From Staphylococcus intermedius NCTC 11048 (GTDB lineage Bacteria; Bacillota; Bacilli; Staphylococcales; Staphylococcaceae), in NCBI RefSeq assembly GCF_002902385.1, contig NZ_PPQH01000029.1, positions 62,001 to 126,000 of the forward strand: 64,000 bases of DNA, in the 5' to 3' direction. Numbering within the stretch: the first letter of the stretch is position 1; each line of letters starts with the position of its first letter. Made by a program: the position numbers and the translations under genes. Shown piece after piece: positions 33,245-40,249 of the stretch. Below the pieces are notes generated by a model. The model was not told the DNA's origin. It worked only from the letters and a program-made list of their open reading frames with translations, and did not search any database.

Positions 33245-34054
33245 TTACCCCTCCAAAGCTTCCTGTCCATATTCAGTAATATCAATAATTTCGCCTTGTT
33301 TATTAATTTCTGTAACTTTACTATCCGAACCAACTGCTTGACTGATTTCGATTGATTTTGGCGCGTATTTCAATAAGTCTTTAAGCACTGTCTTTTTGGC
33401 CATCGCATTAAAGTCTGTTTTCCATGGACTGTTCCAGCCTTTTTGAACTGCTTTTGAATAGTTTCCAGCGTGCAATTCAATCTTGTTTTTAGTCCAGTAG
33501 GCAAAGTCAAAACCACCATTTTGAAGATGATAAACTGCATAATATCCAACTGGTTCACCATTAGGATCGTCTACTGGTTTATGAACTAAATTTTTATGAA
33601 GTCCATATTCGTAATAAAATTCATCTTCTTTGTACACTTCATGAGCATAAATAGCTTTGTATTGCCCTGTACGTGTTGCTAATTCGATAAGCCCTAAATA
33701 ACTTAATTGCAATTGAGCTTCGAACTCTTTCTTTTTGTGGTTGTAGTATGGGATTAAATACGCTTGACCTAGCGCTGTATTTGGTTCTAATCCGATTTGT
33801 GATGCTTGTAATAGCGCACCAATTAACGAACGTGGGTTACACTCGAGCAATTGCGGATTGCTGCTAATCGCTGTCATTGCGATTCGAGCCATTCGTTCTG
33901 CCGACATGTGCGACGGCAATGCTTTTTGAATCTCAGGTGCCATGCGTTCTAACAAGTCACTTACTTGTTGACGTGGCCCTTTTGGTTTTTCGTTGTTCGT
34001 TTCTTGTACTTCGTTTTTGCTTACCTGTTCTTTAAATGAATTTGCATTAGCCAT
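33245..34054 (-). CDS. recT: RecT single-strand annealing protein
   Basis: 269 residues. Typical RecT stretches: PSHMSAERMARIAMTAIS, LLECNPRSLIGALLQASQIGLEPN, GQAYLIPYYNHKKKEFEAQLQ and YLGLIELATRTGQ. Works with the YqaJ exonuclease and SSB in phage recombination. It lies four bases after the initiator start in transcription order. Confidence 0.95.
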   Translation of the reverse strand: MANANSFKEQVSKNEVQETNNEKPKGPRQQVSDLLERMAPEIQKALPSHMSAERMARIAMTAISSNPQLLECNPRSLIGALLQASQIGLEPNTALGQAYLIPYYNHKKKEFEAQLQLSYLGLIELATRTGQYKAIYAHEVYKEDEFYYEYGLHKNLVHKPVDDPNGEPVGYYAVYHLQNGGFDFAYWTKNKIELHAGNYSKAVQKGWNSPWKTDFNAMAKKTVLKDLLKYAPKSIEISQAVGSDSKVTEINKQGEIIDITEYGQEALEG

Positions 34055-34075
34055 TTTATAGTCCTCCTAAAATCT

Positions 34076-34333
34076 CTATTTGATAAATCTAGACATAATT
34101 TTGTCTAAATCATCTGTTTCGTTCTCAATGTAGTTATACAGCGCTACACTGAGTACCTCTTGCGCGATGTCTACGTCTGATATGTCGTAAACCTTTGTTT
34201 CTGCTACAGTTCTGTATGCCATATCACTTATTTCAATCAAGATATAATCATCTTGTCTTATAACATGCTTTCGAAATTTAAAGCCTTCGATTTCAATGAT
34301 TCCTGTATATTCTTCTCCTGTTGGAAAATACAT
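34076..34333 (-). CDS. DUF1108-like protein, 85 aa
   Basis: Begins MYFPTGEEYTGIIEIEGFKF, which resembles the start of DUF1108 proteins found beside recombination genes in S. aureus phages. GGAGGGAG precedes the ATG. Function unknown; family call is moderate. Confidence 0.6.
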   Translation of the reverse strand: MYFPTGEEYTGIIEIEGFKFRKHVIRQDDYILIEISDMAYRTVAETKVYDISDVDIAQEVLSVALYNYIENETDDLDKIMSRFIK

Positions 34334-34438
34334 TTTTACTCCCTCCTAGTTTGCTGTTTAAACGCACATATACAAGCGATAACGAAATTTGGTATGTTTT
34401 ATCGTTTGTTCTGTTCTTGTTTGTTATACGCCTTATTT

Positions 34439-34475
34439 ACGTTATATAACGTCATTTTATAACCTTATCCGTTAG
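34439..34475. promoter_or_regulatory. Prophage dyad, copy 9, and adjacent 14-bp palindrome
   Basis: CTAAC-GGATAAG-GTTAT (34475 to 34459, one mismatch) overlaps the yqaJ stop codon, and the perfect palindrome ACGTTATATAACGT lies at 34439-34452. Both precede the 85-aa gene. The remaining gap to 34334 shows nothing else. Confidence 0.55.
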
Positions 34476-35421
34476 TTTCTTCAACTTTAAACGGTCGTGA
34501 TTTGATTTCTTTGATATATTTTTCGTATATCTCTGGTTGTTCTTCTTTCAGCCGCTTTGAGTCAATGCGCTTTTGTTGTTGAGGTTTCCATGTTGCCTTA
34601 TAACCGTTAGTTACTGCTTTTTCATTTTCACCTAGCAGCTCCTTAAGGTTGTTTTCGTAACCTTTCTTTTCACTTTGTAGCTCTTTAATTTGTTTGTTGA
34701 TAGAATGTATTGCTTTAAAGTAACTTGCTTCACTGTCTTCAACAACGATGCTACTGCTTTTGGTGTCTTGCCAGAAAACGTTCAATGCTTTGCTTGTTGC
34801 GTCGCTATCGTCCACTGGTGGTGGTGTTTTAGTAACAACATAATCATTCCAAAATTCTACTTCTTTTTTAATGATTTGTTCGATGACTTCATCATCTCGT
34901 TCGATCGTCTTCCAAACAAAATGATTTCCGCCGATTAAAACAGCGATATATACACGGTCAACGCCAGTCACTGCCATGTAGTGATAACATTGCGCCATAT
35001 AAGAGCCTGGCACATTGTCATCTTGCCATTCAGATTTTTTATACTCGCTCGCTGTTTTGCACTCCAGCAATGCGTTTTCACCGATTACAACCCTATCAAC
35101 ATTCGCGCTGATAAAATCGTAATCTTTGTGATACATCATGTAGTTATGACGTCTCACTTTTTTATTTGTGCGTCGCTCAAATTCTTTAGCGACAACATCT
35201 TCAAGTGTATTCCCCCAGTAAATGTATTCATTGTCTGATAGATCATCTTCTATCAAATCGGGGTAACACTTTTGCACCCACAACTTGTAAGGACTGGACC
35301 ACTTATTCATATTTAAGATAGTTCCGCAATCTGAACCACCTAGCGAATGCGTTCGTAGTTCTAACCACGCTTTTTCGGACATATCTTTTGTTTTAATACT
35401 TTTTAGATTTTTAAATGACAT
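34465..35421 (-). CDS. YqaJ-type viral recombinase / exonuclease
   Basis: 318 residues. Lambda exonuclease-like fold: HSLGGSDCGTILNMN, YWGNTLEDVVAKEFERRT, ALLECKTASEYKKSEW (E-x-K catalytic core) and PGSYMAQCYHYMAVTG. The C-terminus is a coiled coil. It resects DNA ends for RecT annealing. A plus-strand promoter overlaps its start codon. Confidence 0.93.
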   Translation of the reverse strand: MSFKNLKSIKTKDMSEKAWLELRTHSLGGSDCGTILNMNKWSSPYKLWVQKCYPDLIEDDLSDNEYIYWGNTLEDVVAKEFERRTNKKVRRHNYMMYHKDYDFISANVDRVVIGENALLECKTASEYKKSEWQDDNVPGSYMAQCYHYMAVTGVDRVYIAVLIGGNHFVWKTIERDDEVIEQIIKKEVEFWNDYVVTKTPPPVDDSDATSKALNVFWQDTKSSSIVVEDSEASYFKAIHSINKQIKELQSEKKGYENNLKELLGENEKAVTNGYKATWKPQQQKRIDSKRLKEEQPEIYEKYIKEIKSRPFKVEETNG

Positions 35422-35443
35422 TTTGTTAACCTCCTGATATAAT
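35415..35443 (+). promoter_or_regulatory. Plus-strand sigma-A promoter for a predicted small RNA
   Basis: ATGACA (35415-35420), 17-nt spacer, TATAAT (35438-35443): five of six and six of six consensus matches. It faces away from the minus-strand operon. Confidence 0.72.
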
Positions 35444-35449
35444 TGAGGG

Positions 35450-35544
35450 AGTTAAAAAGTTGTTTTAAACAACCATTATATCTATGGCATATACTATATT
35501 TCCTGACACTCAAAGTAACTCCCATTCACTTTGAGTGCTTTTTT
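35450..35544 (+). ncRNA. Predicted phage small RNA (about 95 nt)
   Basis: Begins just after the promoter at 35415-35443 and ends at a strong plus-strand terminator: CACTCAAAGT (35507-35516) pairs with ACTTTGAGTG (35528-35537), then CTTTTTT. The 5' GGGAGTT (35447-35453) can pair with AACTCCC (35517-35523) in the terminator loop, and GTTGTT/AACAAC forms a second hairpin. It encodes at most a 16-codon ORF (35484-35534) with no ribosome site. It is antisense to the leader of the minus-strand early transcript. Confidence 0.6.
35507..35544 (+). terminator. Intrinsic terminator of the plus-strand small RNA
   Basis: Perfect 10-bp stem with an 11-nt loop and a T-rich tail on the plus strand only; the minus strand lacks the T run, so early genes can read through. 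Confidence 0.8.
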
Positions 35545-35677
35545 ATTCTTCTGCCCCTTCTCTTTCTTCCATTCTTCTATCCTCTAGTTCATCTTCTAGA
35601 AGATATAAAAATACTCCTTCTTCTTCTTGTGGTTCATGCATTTGACTGTCTCTAAACATGTCCATTAGTGTGTGCAT
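35543..35677 (-). CDS. Small acidic protein, 44 aa
   Basis: Begins MHTLMDMFRDSQMHEP and is Glu-rich in its second half (EDELEDRRMEEREGAEE). GGAGGTGAT precedes the ATG. Size and charge suggest an anti-host or DNA-mimic type protein, but nothing specific is recognised. Confidence 0.6.
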   Translation of the reverse strand: MHTLMDMFRDSQMHEPQEEEGVFLYLLEDELEDRRMEEREGAEE

Positions 35678-35711
35678 AATATCACCTCCTAACGTTATTA
35701 TTTTTCAATAA

Positions 35712-35728
35712 GTAACCCAATCCGTTAC
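35712..35728. promoter_or_regulatory. Prophage dyad, copy 10 (perfect)
   Basis: AGTAAC-GGATTGG-GTTACT has perfect 6-bp arms around a 7-nt spacer, over the last codon of the 66-aa membrane protein gene. Confidence 0.7.
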
Positions 35729-35925
35729 TTATAATCAAAAAAATAACGTATCAATTTTCCAGCCCCATAAGTTGCTGGGATTATAACGAATAACATTTGA
35801 ACCAAAAGCCACTTAATCGGTTCAAATAAGAACAAACAATCAAGCATAAAAAATCCTAATGTTAGTATTGTTCCGATTAATATCTCGAACCAATCGAGAA
35901 TGTCAAATTTGATGTTGTTTTCCAT
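35725..35925 (-). CDS. Phage membrane protein, 66 aa
   Basis: Two hydrophobic segments (WFEILIGTILTLGFFMLDCLFLF and LLVQMLFVIIPATYGAG) make a small hairpin membrane protein. Overlaps the XRE gene by 23 bases. No family recognised. Confidence 0.65.
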   Translation of the reverse strand: MENNIKFDILDWFEILIGTILTLGFFMLDCLFLFEPIKWLLVQMLFVIIPATYGAGKLIRYFFDYK

Positions 35926-36157
35926 TTTCTACTTCCTCCTTAAATTCTTCCCAAAATAAATCGTCGAGAGTTGTATTAAACAACTTCGCGATAATTAACA
36001 TTTCTTTATGAGTAAAGAGCATTTTACCTATCTCTTTGCTCGAGTAAGTAACATGAGAGATTCCTAAAAATTTTCCCATGTCTTTTTGTGAATACCCTTG
36101 TTTATCACGAAGATTTTTTAAACGGTAATTTTTTTCAATTTGTTTTTTTAATGCCAT
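35903..36157 (-). CDS. XRE-family small regulator
   Basis: 84 residues; helix-turn-helix RLKNLRDKQGYSQKDMGKFLGISHVTYSSKE at residues of about 12-42. It follows the antirepressor by four bases. A second-step early regulator is plausible, and it is one candidate for the protein that binds the GTAAC dyads. Confidence 0.82.
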   Translation of the reverse strand: MALKKQIEKNYRLKNLRDKQGYSQKDMGKFLGISHVTYSSKEIGKMLFTHKEMLIIAKLFNTTLDDLFWEEFKEEVENGKQHQI

Positions 36158-36161
36158 TTTT

Positions 36162-36905
36162 TTATTCCTCCTCTTTCAAAAATTTGTTAACAAAATATTG
36201 TTGACCTTTGCCAGTGACTTTAGGTGTCTTACTTATTGAAGTATGTCCGTCCGAATGACTTATAGTAGTCTCCTTAATTTCGAATAATTCTCTTTCCATC
36301 GAATATTGTGTCGGCATGTTATAATCAACACCTTTTCGTTTGATTAAGTAGCCGTTTTGTCGTAACCATTCAAACATCCTACGTTGACCAATGTTTACAC
36401 CGTTTTGCTTGATGATCTTTGCTAACTCACCAACCAAAATTGATGTCTTTGTTGTAGCTACTGCGTCAGCGAACACGATTTTTGGTTTATCTCGTTCGAT
36501 TTTTGCTTCAAGTTGATAAATGGTATTGTTAGCTATTTTTAATGCTCGCTGCATTACCATTTCAGGACTATTCCACGCTTTTTCAACTTGTATAAAATAC
36601 TCGCGAAATTCAAAACCTTTTTTTGAGCCAGACATCAAGGCAATATGTTTGGCTACATCTAACGTTAACGCGTAATCATTCAATTGTCTTATCGCTCCAT
36701 TATTTACAACTGTACTTGAAAGTACACTTGTAAAATCTCTATCTTCTTTAAAATGCTTTAAGTTTGTTTTAGCCCATTCGCTAAATCTCTTTTTTATGTT
36801 TAAAGCGCTATATAATTCTCTTGCACTTATTGCGATTTCTCCGTTTTCTTTTTCTTGGATTTCAAACATTTGTTCGATATCAGTTTTGATTTGTAACTGT
36901 TGCAT
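36162..36905 (-). CDS. Phage antirepressor (AntA/AntB N-terminus, KilA-C C-terminus)
   Basis: 247 residues from ATG 36905 (AGAGGT nine bases upstream; a GTG nine bases earlier is possible). N-terminal AntA/AntB domain: ISARELYSALNIKKRFSEWAKTNL and NDYALTLDVAKHIALMSGSKKG. C-terminal KilA-C/ANT domain: VGELAKIIKQNGVNIGQRRMFEWLR then GYLI. It promotes lytic growth by interfering with the repressor. Confidence 0.9.
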   Translation of the reverse strand: MQQLQIKTDIEQMFEIQEKENGEIAISARELYSALNIKKRFSEWAKTNLKHFKEDRDFTSVLSSTVVNNGAIRQLNDYALTLDVAKHIALMSGSKKGFEFREYFIQVEKAWNSPEMVMQRALKIANNTIYQLEAKIERDKPKIVFADAVATTKTSILVGELAKIIKQNGVNIGQRRMFEWLRQNGYLIKRKGVDYNMPTQYSMERELFEIKETTISHSDGHTSISKTPKVTGKGQQYFVNKFLKEEE

Positions 36906-36918
36906 TTCTTTCACACCT

Positions 36919-37203
36919 CTACTTCTCTTTTATAGCTTCAAACATTTTAATAGTTGAAGCTTGGATTAAAACTTCTTCAAAGTTTTCTGCAGTGCTCAAC
37001 ATCAGTGCTAATAAATCAAAGTTTCCAAGAAGCGTTTGATTAAAGAGATTCATCTCGTCTCCCTCGTCTAAAGCTGCAAACGTTATAAGACAAGGTTTAA
37101 ATTCTGTTTCTTGTCTTACTTTTTTCACAAAGTCGAACAATTGTTCAGCTTTATTTTGAATTTCTTCGATTACTTCTTTTTTATTCATGTTTTTGATTTC
37201 CAT
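36919..37203 (-). CDS. Hypothetical early protein, 94 aa
   Basis: ATG 37203 with AGGAGG nine bases upstream. Largely helical (MNKKEVIEEIQNKAEQLF) with ITFAALDEGDEMNLF in the middle. No family recognised. The long structured segment at 37227-37332 is its leader. Confidence 0.65.
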   Translation of the reverse strand: MEIKNMNKKEVIEEIQNKAEQLFDFVKKVRQETEFKPCLITFAALDEGDEMNLFNQTLLGNFDLLALMLSTAENFEEVLIQASTIKMFEAIKEK

Positions 37204-37226
37204 TTTATATATCCTCCTACATTGCT

Positions 37227-37332
37227 CAGCGCTCACATTCAACGCACAGTCCTCGCAATGACTATTGAATGTATTTTAGTGCGGCTCATATCGTCGCCTA
37301 CTCTCGCTCGTATACGCTCAATGTGAGCGCTG
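37227..37332 (-). ncRNA. Structured leader or RNA bounded by a 13-bp perfect inverted repeat
   Basis: CAGCGCTCACATT (37227-37239) and its exact inverse (37320-37332) enclose about 80 bases that contain further short complementary stretches such as GAGCGTATACGAGC. It lies directly before the ribosome site of the 94-aa gene in the early transcript. It may be a cis-acting structure, a trans-acting RNA or a protein-binding site; no known RNA family is recognised. Confidence 0.5.
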
Positions 37333-37339
37333 ATTTTTA

Positions 37340-37489
37340 TTATTTGTTTTTGATTTTCGATTCCATTGCTTTGTTCAAGTTATTGACAAAGCTGTTTTTA
37401 AATTCTTTATTTTCAAATAATTCAGCTTCTTCTATAGTTGCTGCTACAAATAGAAGACCTTCGTTTTTAGGCATTGATTTAACTTTCAT
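37340..37489 (-). CDS. Hypothetical early protein, 49 aa
   Basis: Begins MKVKSMPKNEGLLFVAATIE, then a helical, charged second half. It overlaps the stop of the upstream gene by 11 bases and has GGAGG inside that gene. No family recognised. Confidence 0.6.
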   Translation of the reverse strand: MKVKSMPKNEGLLFVAATIEEAELFENKEFKNSFVNNLNKAMESKIKNK

Positions 37490-37784
37490 TGTGATAGCCT
37501 CCTTTCAATGCTTTTTTAATGCTACTCATGATTTCATCGAATTCATCCTCATTGAAATCATCATGGTAATTGAAATCTGGTTCCATCGTACCCCAAACCT
37601 CGACTTTGTCGTTCCACTCCAAGTGGTAGCGACTGCCGAAGTCTCCACAAGACGAATTGTGGTAAGTTCCAATAATGCCATCTTTTTCGAAAGTTACGAT
37701 TGGTTGGTCGTAACCTCCCCCGTCATTCTGCTTTCTTGGGTCGAAGTGCGGGTTGCCTTGTTTAATATTTAGTACTTTAATCAT
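37479..37784 (-). CDS. First early lytic protein, 101 aa
   Basis: ATG 37784 with AGGAGG nine bases upstream. The first gene of the lytic transcript, where Cro often lies, but it lacks a helix-turn-helix. Contains FDPRKQNDGGGYDQP and NSSCGDFGSRYHLEW, then an acidic end. No family recognised. Confidence 0.65.
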   Translation of the reverse strand: MIKVLNIKQGNPHFDPRKQNDGGGYDQPIVTFEKDGIIGTYHNSSCGDFGSRYHLEWNDKVEVWGTMEPDFNYHDDFNEDEFDEIMSSIKKALKGGYHNES

Positions 37785-37840
37785 TTTTTGTTTCCTCCTT
37801 ATAAAAACCTTGTTTTTTAGTCTCTCCAACTTATATACAA

Positions 37841-37869
37841 AGTATAACGACGGCGCTATATAATGTAAA
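37841..37869 (-). promoter_or_regulatory. Early lytic promoter
   Basis: Minus strand TTTACA, 17 nt, TATACT: near-consensus sigma-A. It drives the first early gene from about 37834. The bases from 37870 to 37964 form the divergent control region; ACGTTATCATTAG and CCGTTATTTT there resemble half sites of the dyad, but no full copy is present. Confidence 0.85.
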
Positions 37870-37964
37870 GTGTTTATTTTAAAAAATCAGCGATTTTTAT
37901 TCTTTTTTACGTTATCATTAGTATACAAAACAAAATTACCGTTATTTTGGAGGTCTGGTTCAAA

Positions 37965-38369
37965 TTGGAAAACGATAGTTACAAGGACGGGCAAGAGTTA
38001 TTTAATTTACTATTAACAACAAGACAAGAATTAAATTATTCGTTAAATCACGCGGCTTATAAAACTGGTCTATCAAATTCTTTCATTTCACAACTTGAAC
38101 GTGGATTAAGACCGATACCCATTCCTAGTGTTTTAAGAAAATTTGCAAACGGTTATAAATTAGACTATCTATACTTAATGAAGTTAGCCGGATATATTAC
38201 GAACGAAGATAATATCGAAGTTCAAGATACACCTTATAAAGAGGAACCAGTATTGATGTTTGAGAACATCGAAGAATTTAAAAAACTATCGTTGGAAGAT
38301 CAGCAAAAAGTGATGAACATCTTAAACGAGCAAGCTGACTTTTTAATTCACAAATATAAAAAAGATTAA
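37965..38369 (+). CDS. CI-like repressor, XRE family
   Basis: 134 residues from TTG 37965, ten bases after GGAGGT. Helix-turn-helix at LNYSLNHAAYKTGLSNSFISQLERGLR. The C-terminal tail FENIEEFKKLSLEDQQKVMNI then LNEQADFLI is shared with the second regulator at 39381. No LexA-type protease domain is present, so induction probably uses the ImmA protease encoded in the same operon rather than self-cleavage. Confidence 0.85.
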   Translation: MENDSYKDGQELFNLLLTTRQELNYSLNHAAYKTGLSNSFISQLERGLRPIPIPSVLRKFANGYKLDYLYLMKLAGYITNEDNIEVQDTPYKEEPVLMFENIEEFKKLSLEDQQKVMNILNEQADFLIHKYKKD

Positions 38370-38396
38370 AAAAACAATTTTGCAAAGGGGCATACA

Positions 38397-39362
38397 ATGA
38401 AATTTAAATACTTATCTGTCGTTTTATTAACATCTGCCGTTACTTTAACGGCTTGTAACCAAAACGAGAGTAATGACAATCAAACTAAAACTGAAAGCAA
38501 TGAAACTAAAGATACGACTGACGCTTTAAAGTTCGCACAATCTAAAAAAGGTACTATATTTACAGATGAAAACGGCGTCCAGTACAAAATGCTAAAAAAA
38601 TATACAAACGAAGATTCTGATAAAAACGGCATGACGCAAAAAGATAATAACGGTTTTAAGTTCAACTTTTCTTATATGCTTCTTGAAAATACTGAAACAA
38701 AAGAAAAATCATTAGCTTATTTTGGTGAAATTAAAAACGATTCTGACAAAGCGCTAGAGTTTTTAAACTATATTCATTTTGTAACTGATACTGGTGAACA
38801 ATTAAAACCAGACGCCGGTCTAAATTCCGGACCGCTTGCTAAAGAATATAACGCTAATTCTAAAGGTAAAGGATATGCAATTCTTCCGTTAAATTATCAA
38901 GAAGATAAAACACCAAAAGAAATCGGTGTAACGATCGAACAACCAGCTGACAATTCTACTTTAAGTTATTACGGCGACGAATTAAGGTTCAATTTGGCTG
39001 ATGACGGTAAGCCTAAAAATGATAACGTTACTCCTATTGTTAGTACAACAGCAGAAAACCAAGAAAAAGAAGAAAATTCAAGTGAGGAAGATTTAAGTTC
39101 AGATATAGATGATAGCGATTCAACAAGTGAAGAATTAGATTCTAACAACGAAACTGATGAATACAGCGTAGAAGAAGAGCTATATCCAGCTGATGAATAT
39201 AATGAAATCGTTGATAGATATAACGAATTGGTAGCTGATAACGAAAAAATGGATCACGTTAACCGAGATGTCAATTTAGAAGAATACAACGAAATGATAG
39301 ATAGATACAACGCTATTATTGACGAACAATCTCAAGACGAAGAATCAGAAAGCGACTTATAA
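38397..39362 (+). CDS. Prophage lipoprotein
   Basis: 321 residues. Signal peptide MKFKYLSVVLLTSAVTLTAC with a lipobox cysteine at 20. A charged, mixed beta region follows (residues 50-210, TEKTEKS-like low complexity at the start), then an acidic Ser/Asp/Glu linker, then two copies of an EYNE-(I/M)-(V/I)-DRYN motif. Encoded between two repressors and expressed in the lysogen. Such lipoproteins often block superinfection or change the host surface; role here is inference. The ribosome site GCAAAGGGGCAT recurs before immA. Confidence 0.85.
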   Translation: MKFKYLSVVLLTSAVTLTACNQNESNDNQTKTESNETKDTTDALKFAQSKKGTIFTDENGVQYKMLKKYTNEDSDKNGMTQKDNNGFKFNFSYMLLENTETKEKSLAYFGEIKNDSDKALEFLNYIHFVTDTGEQLKPDAGLNSGPLAKEYNANSKGKGYAILPLNYQEDKTPKEIGVTIEQPADNSTLSYYGDELRFNLADDGKPKNDNVTPIVSTTAENQEKEENSSEEDLSSDIDDSDSTSEELDSNNETDEYSVEEELYPADEYNEIVDRYNELVADNEKMDHVNRDVNLEEYNEMIDRYNAIIDEQSQDEESESDL

Positions 39363-39380
39363 ACATATAGGAGTGATTAT

Positions 39381-39725
39381 ATGGAGTTAGACTTTAATAA
39401 GCGTTTAAGAGAAATTAGAAAAAAACGTGGTTTTACACAACTAGAACTTGCTAAGCGTATCGGCGTATCTAAGCAAGTTATATCTAATTTGGAACGAGGT
39501 TATACGCGACCAAACTCGGTACAAATACAGTCTTTAGCTGACGTTTTAAATATAACAACGTATGAGTTAATGGACGGCGATTTCTCAGAAAGAGTTATTC
39601 CTTTTATGTTTGAGGATAAAGCAGCATTCGACGCACTTCCCGAAAAAGAGAAAAAGGAAATCATAAAATTTTTAAAAGAACAAGCTGACTTTTTTATTAA
39701 ACTTGCTCAACAAAAAAATAAATAA
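39381..39725 (+). CDS. Second XRE-family repressor
   Basis: 114 residues. Helix-turn-helix IRKKRGFTQLELAKRIGVSKQVISNLERG (about residues 12-40). Its tail FEDKAAFDALPEKEKKEIIKF then LKEQADFFIKLA parallels the end of the first repressor. It is the likely partner of the protease encoded next, as in SP-beta/ICEBs1-type ImmR-ImmA pairs. Confidence 0.85.
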   Translation: MELDFNKRLREIRKKRGFTQLELAKRIGVSKQVISNLERGYTRPNSVQIQSLADVLNITTYELMDGDFSERVIPFMFEDKAAFDALPEKEKKEIIKFLKEQADFFIKLAQQKNK

Positions 39726-39732
39726 CCAATTT

Positions 39733-39760
39733 GGACAGACTATTATTCTGTCCTTTATTT
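39733..39760 (+). terminator. Possible intrinsic terminator between repressor and immA
   Basis: GGACAGA and TCTGTCC form a 7-bp stem followed by TTTATTT. Weak tail; may reduce readthrough into immA and int. Confidence 0.55.
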
Positions 39761-39802
39761 AGGAATTTTACACGAACATACATTCGCAAAGGGGCATTTT
39801 AG

Positions 39803-40249
39803 ATGTTTATAGAAGATAAAGTAGAAAGCATTTTGAAAACATTAAAAAAATTCAATATCAAACTAAATATTGAAGAAATATCAGATGTTTTAAACATCTT
39901 TGTAGTATATAACGAATACCTATCTTGCTACATGCAGCGTAAAGGTCATGACGTTATATATATCAAACAAAGTGACGAACAAACTATGTGGCGATCGTTT
40001 ACACACGAGTTAGGACATTATTTTTTACACTCAACAAACCAACACATTATGCCTGACATGTTTAACGAAAAACAAGAGTATGAAGCAAATAAATTCTCTC
40101 TATTATTTCGTATGCCAAAAGACGTAATAATAGAAAATGAACTGTATGACGAACGTTCATTAACTTCTTTCTTTAACGAAGACTACGAAAGTGCTCGCAA
40201 TCGCCTCAAACTACTCTTTAATCAGATGACAGGTGATGTGGTTTGGTAG
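39803..40249 (+). CDS. ImmA/IrrE-type metalloprotease
   Basis: 148 residues. The zinc motif HELGHYFLH is visible near residue 73, followed by EYEANKFSLLFRMP, a hallmark of the ImmA/IrrE family. It would cleave the neighbouring XRE repressor during induction. Its stop overlaps the integrase start by 7 bases. Confidence 0.9.
   Translation: MFIEDKVESILKTLKKFNIKLNIEEISDVLNIFVVYNEYLSCYMQRKGHDVIYIKQSDEQTMWRSFTHELGHYFLHSTNQHIMPDMFNEKQEYEANKFSLLFRMPKDVIIENELYDERSLTSFFNEDYESARNRLKLLFNQMTGDVVW

Noticed and set aside
35484-35534. 16-codon ORF inside the predicted small RNA as a signalling peptide
   Set aside because: No ribosome site, no signal sequence and no receptor gene nearby, so an arbitrium-like role is not supported.
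37269-37772. 167-codon plus-strand open frame across the early region
   Set aside because: Runs antisense to two small minus-strand genes with good ribosome sites; no domain and no ribosome site of its own.
37965-38369. LexA-like self-cleaving repressor
   Set aside because: No Ala-Gly cleavage site or Ser/Lys protease domain; the protein is too short.
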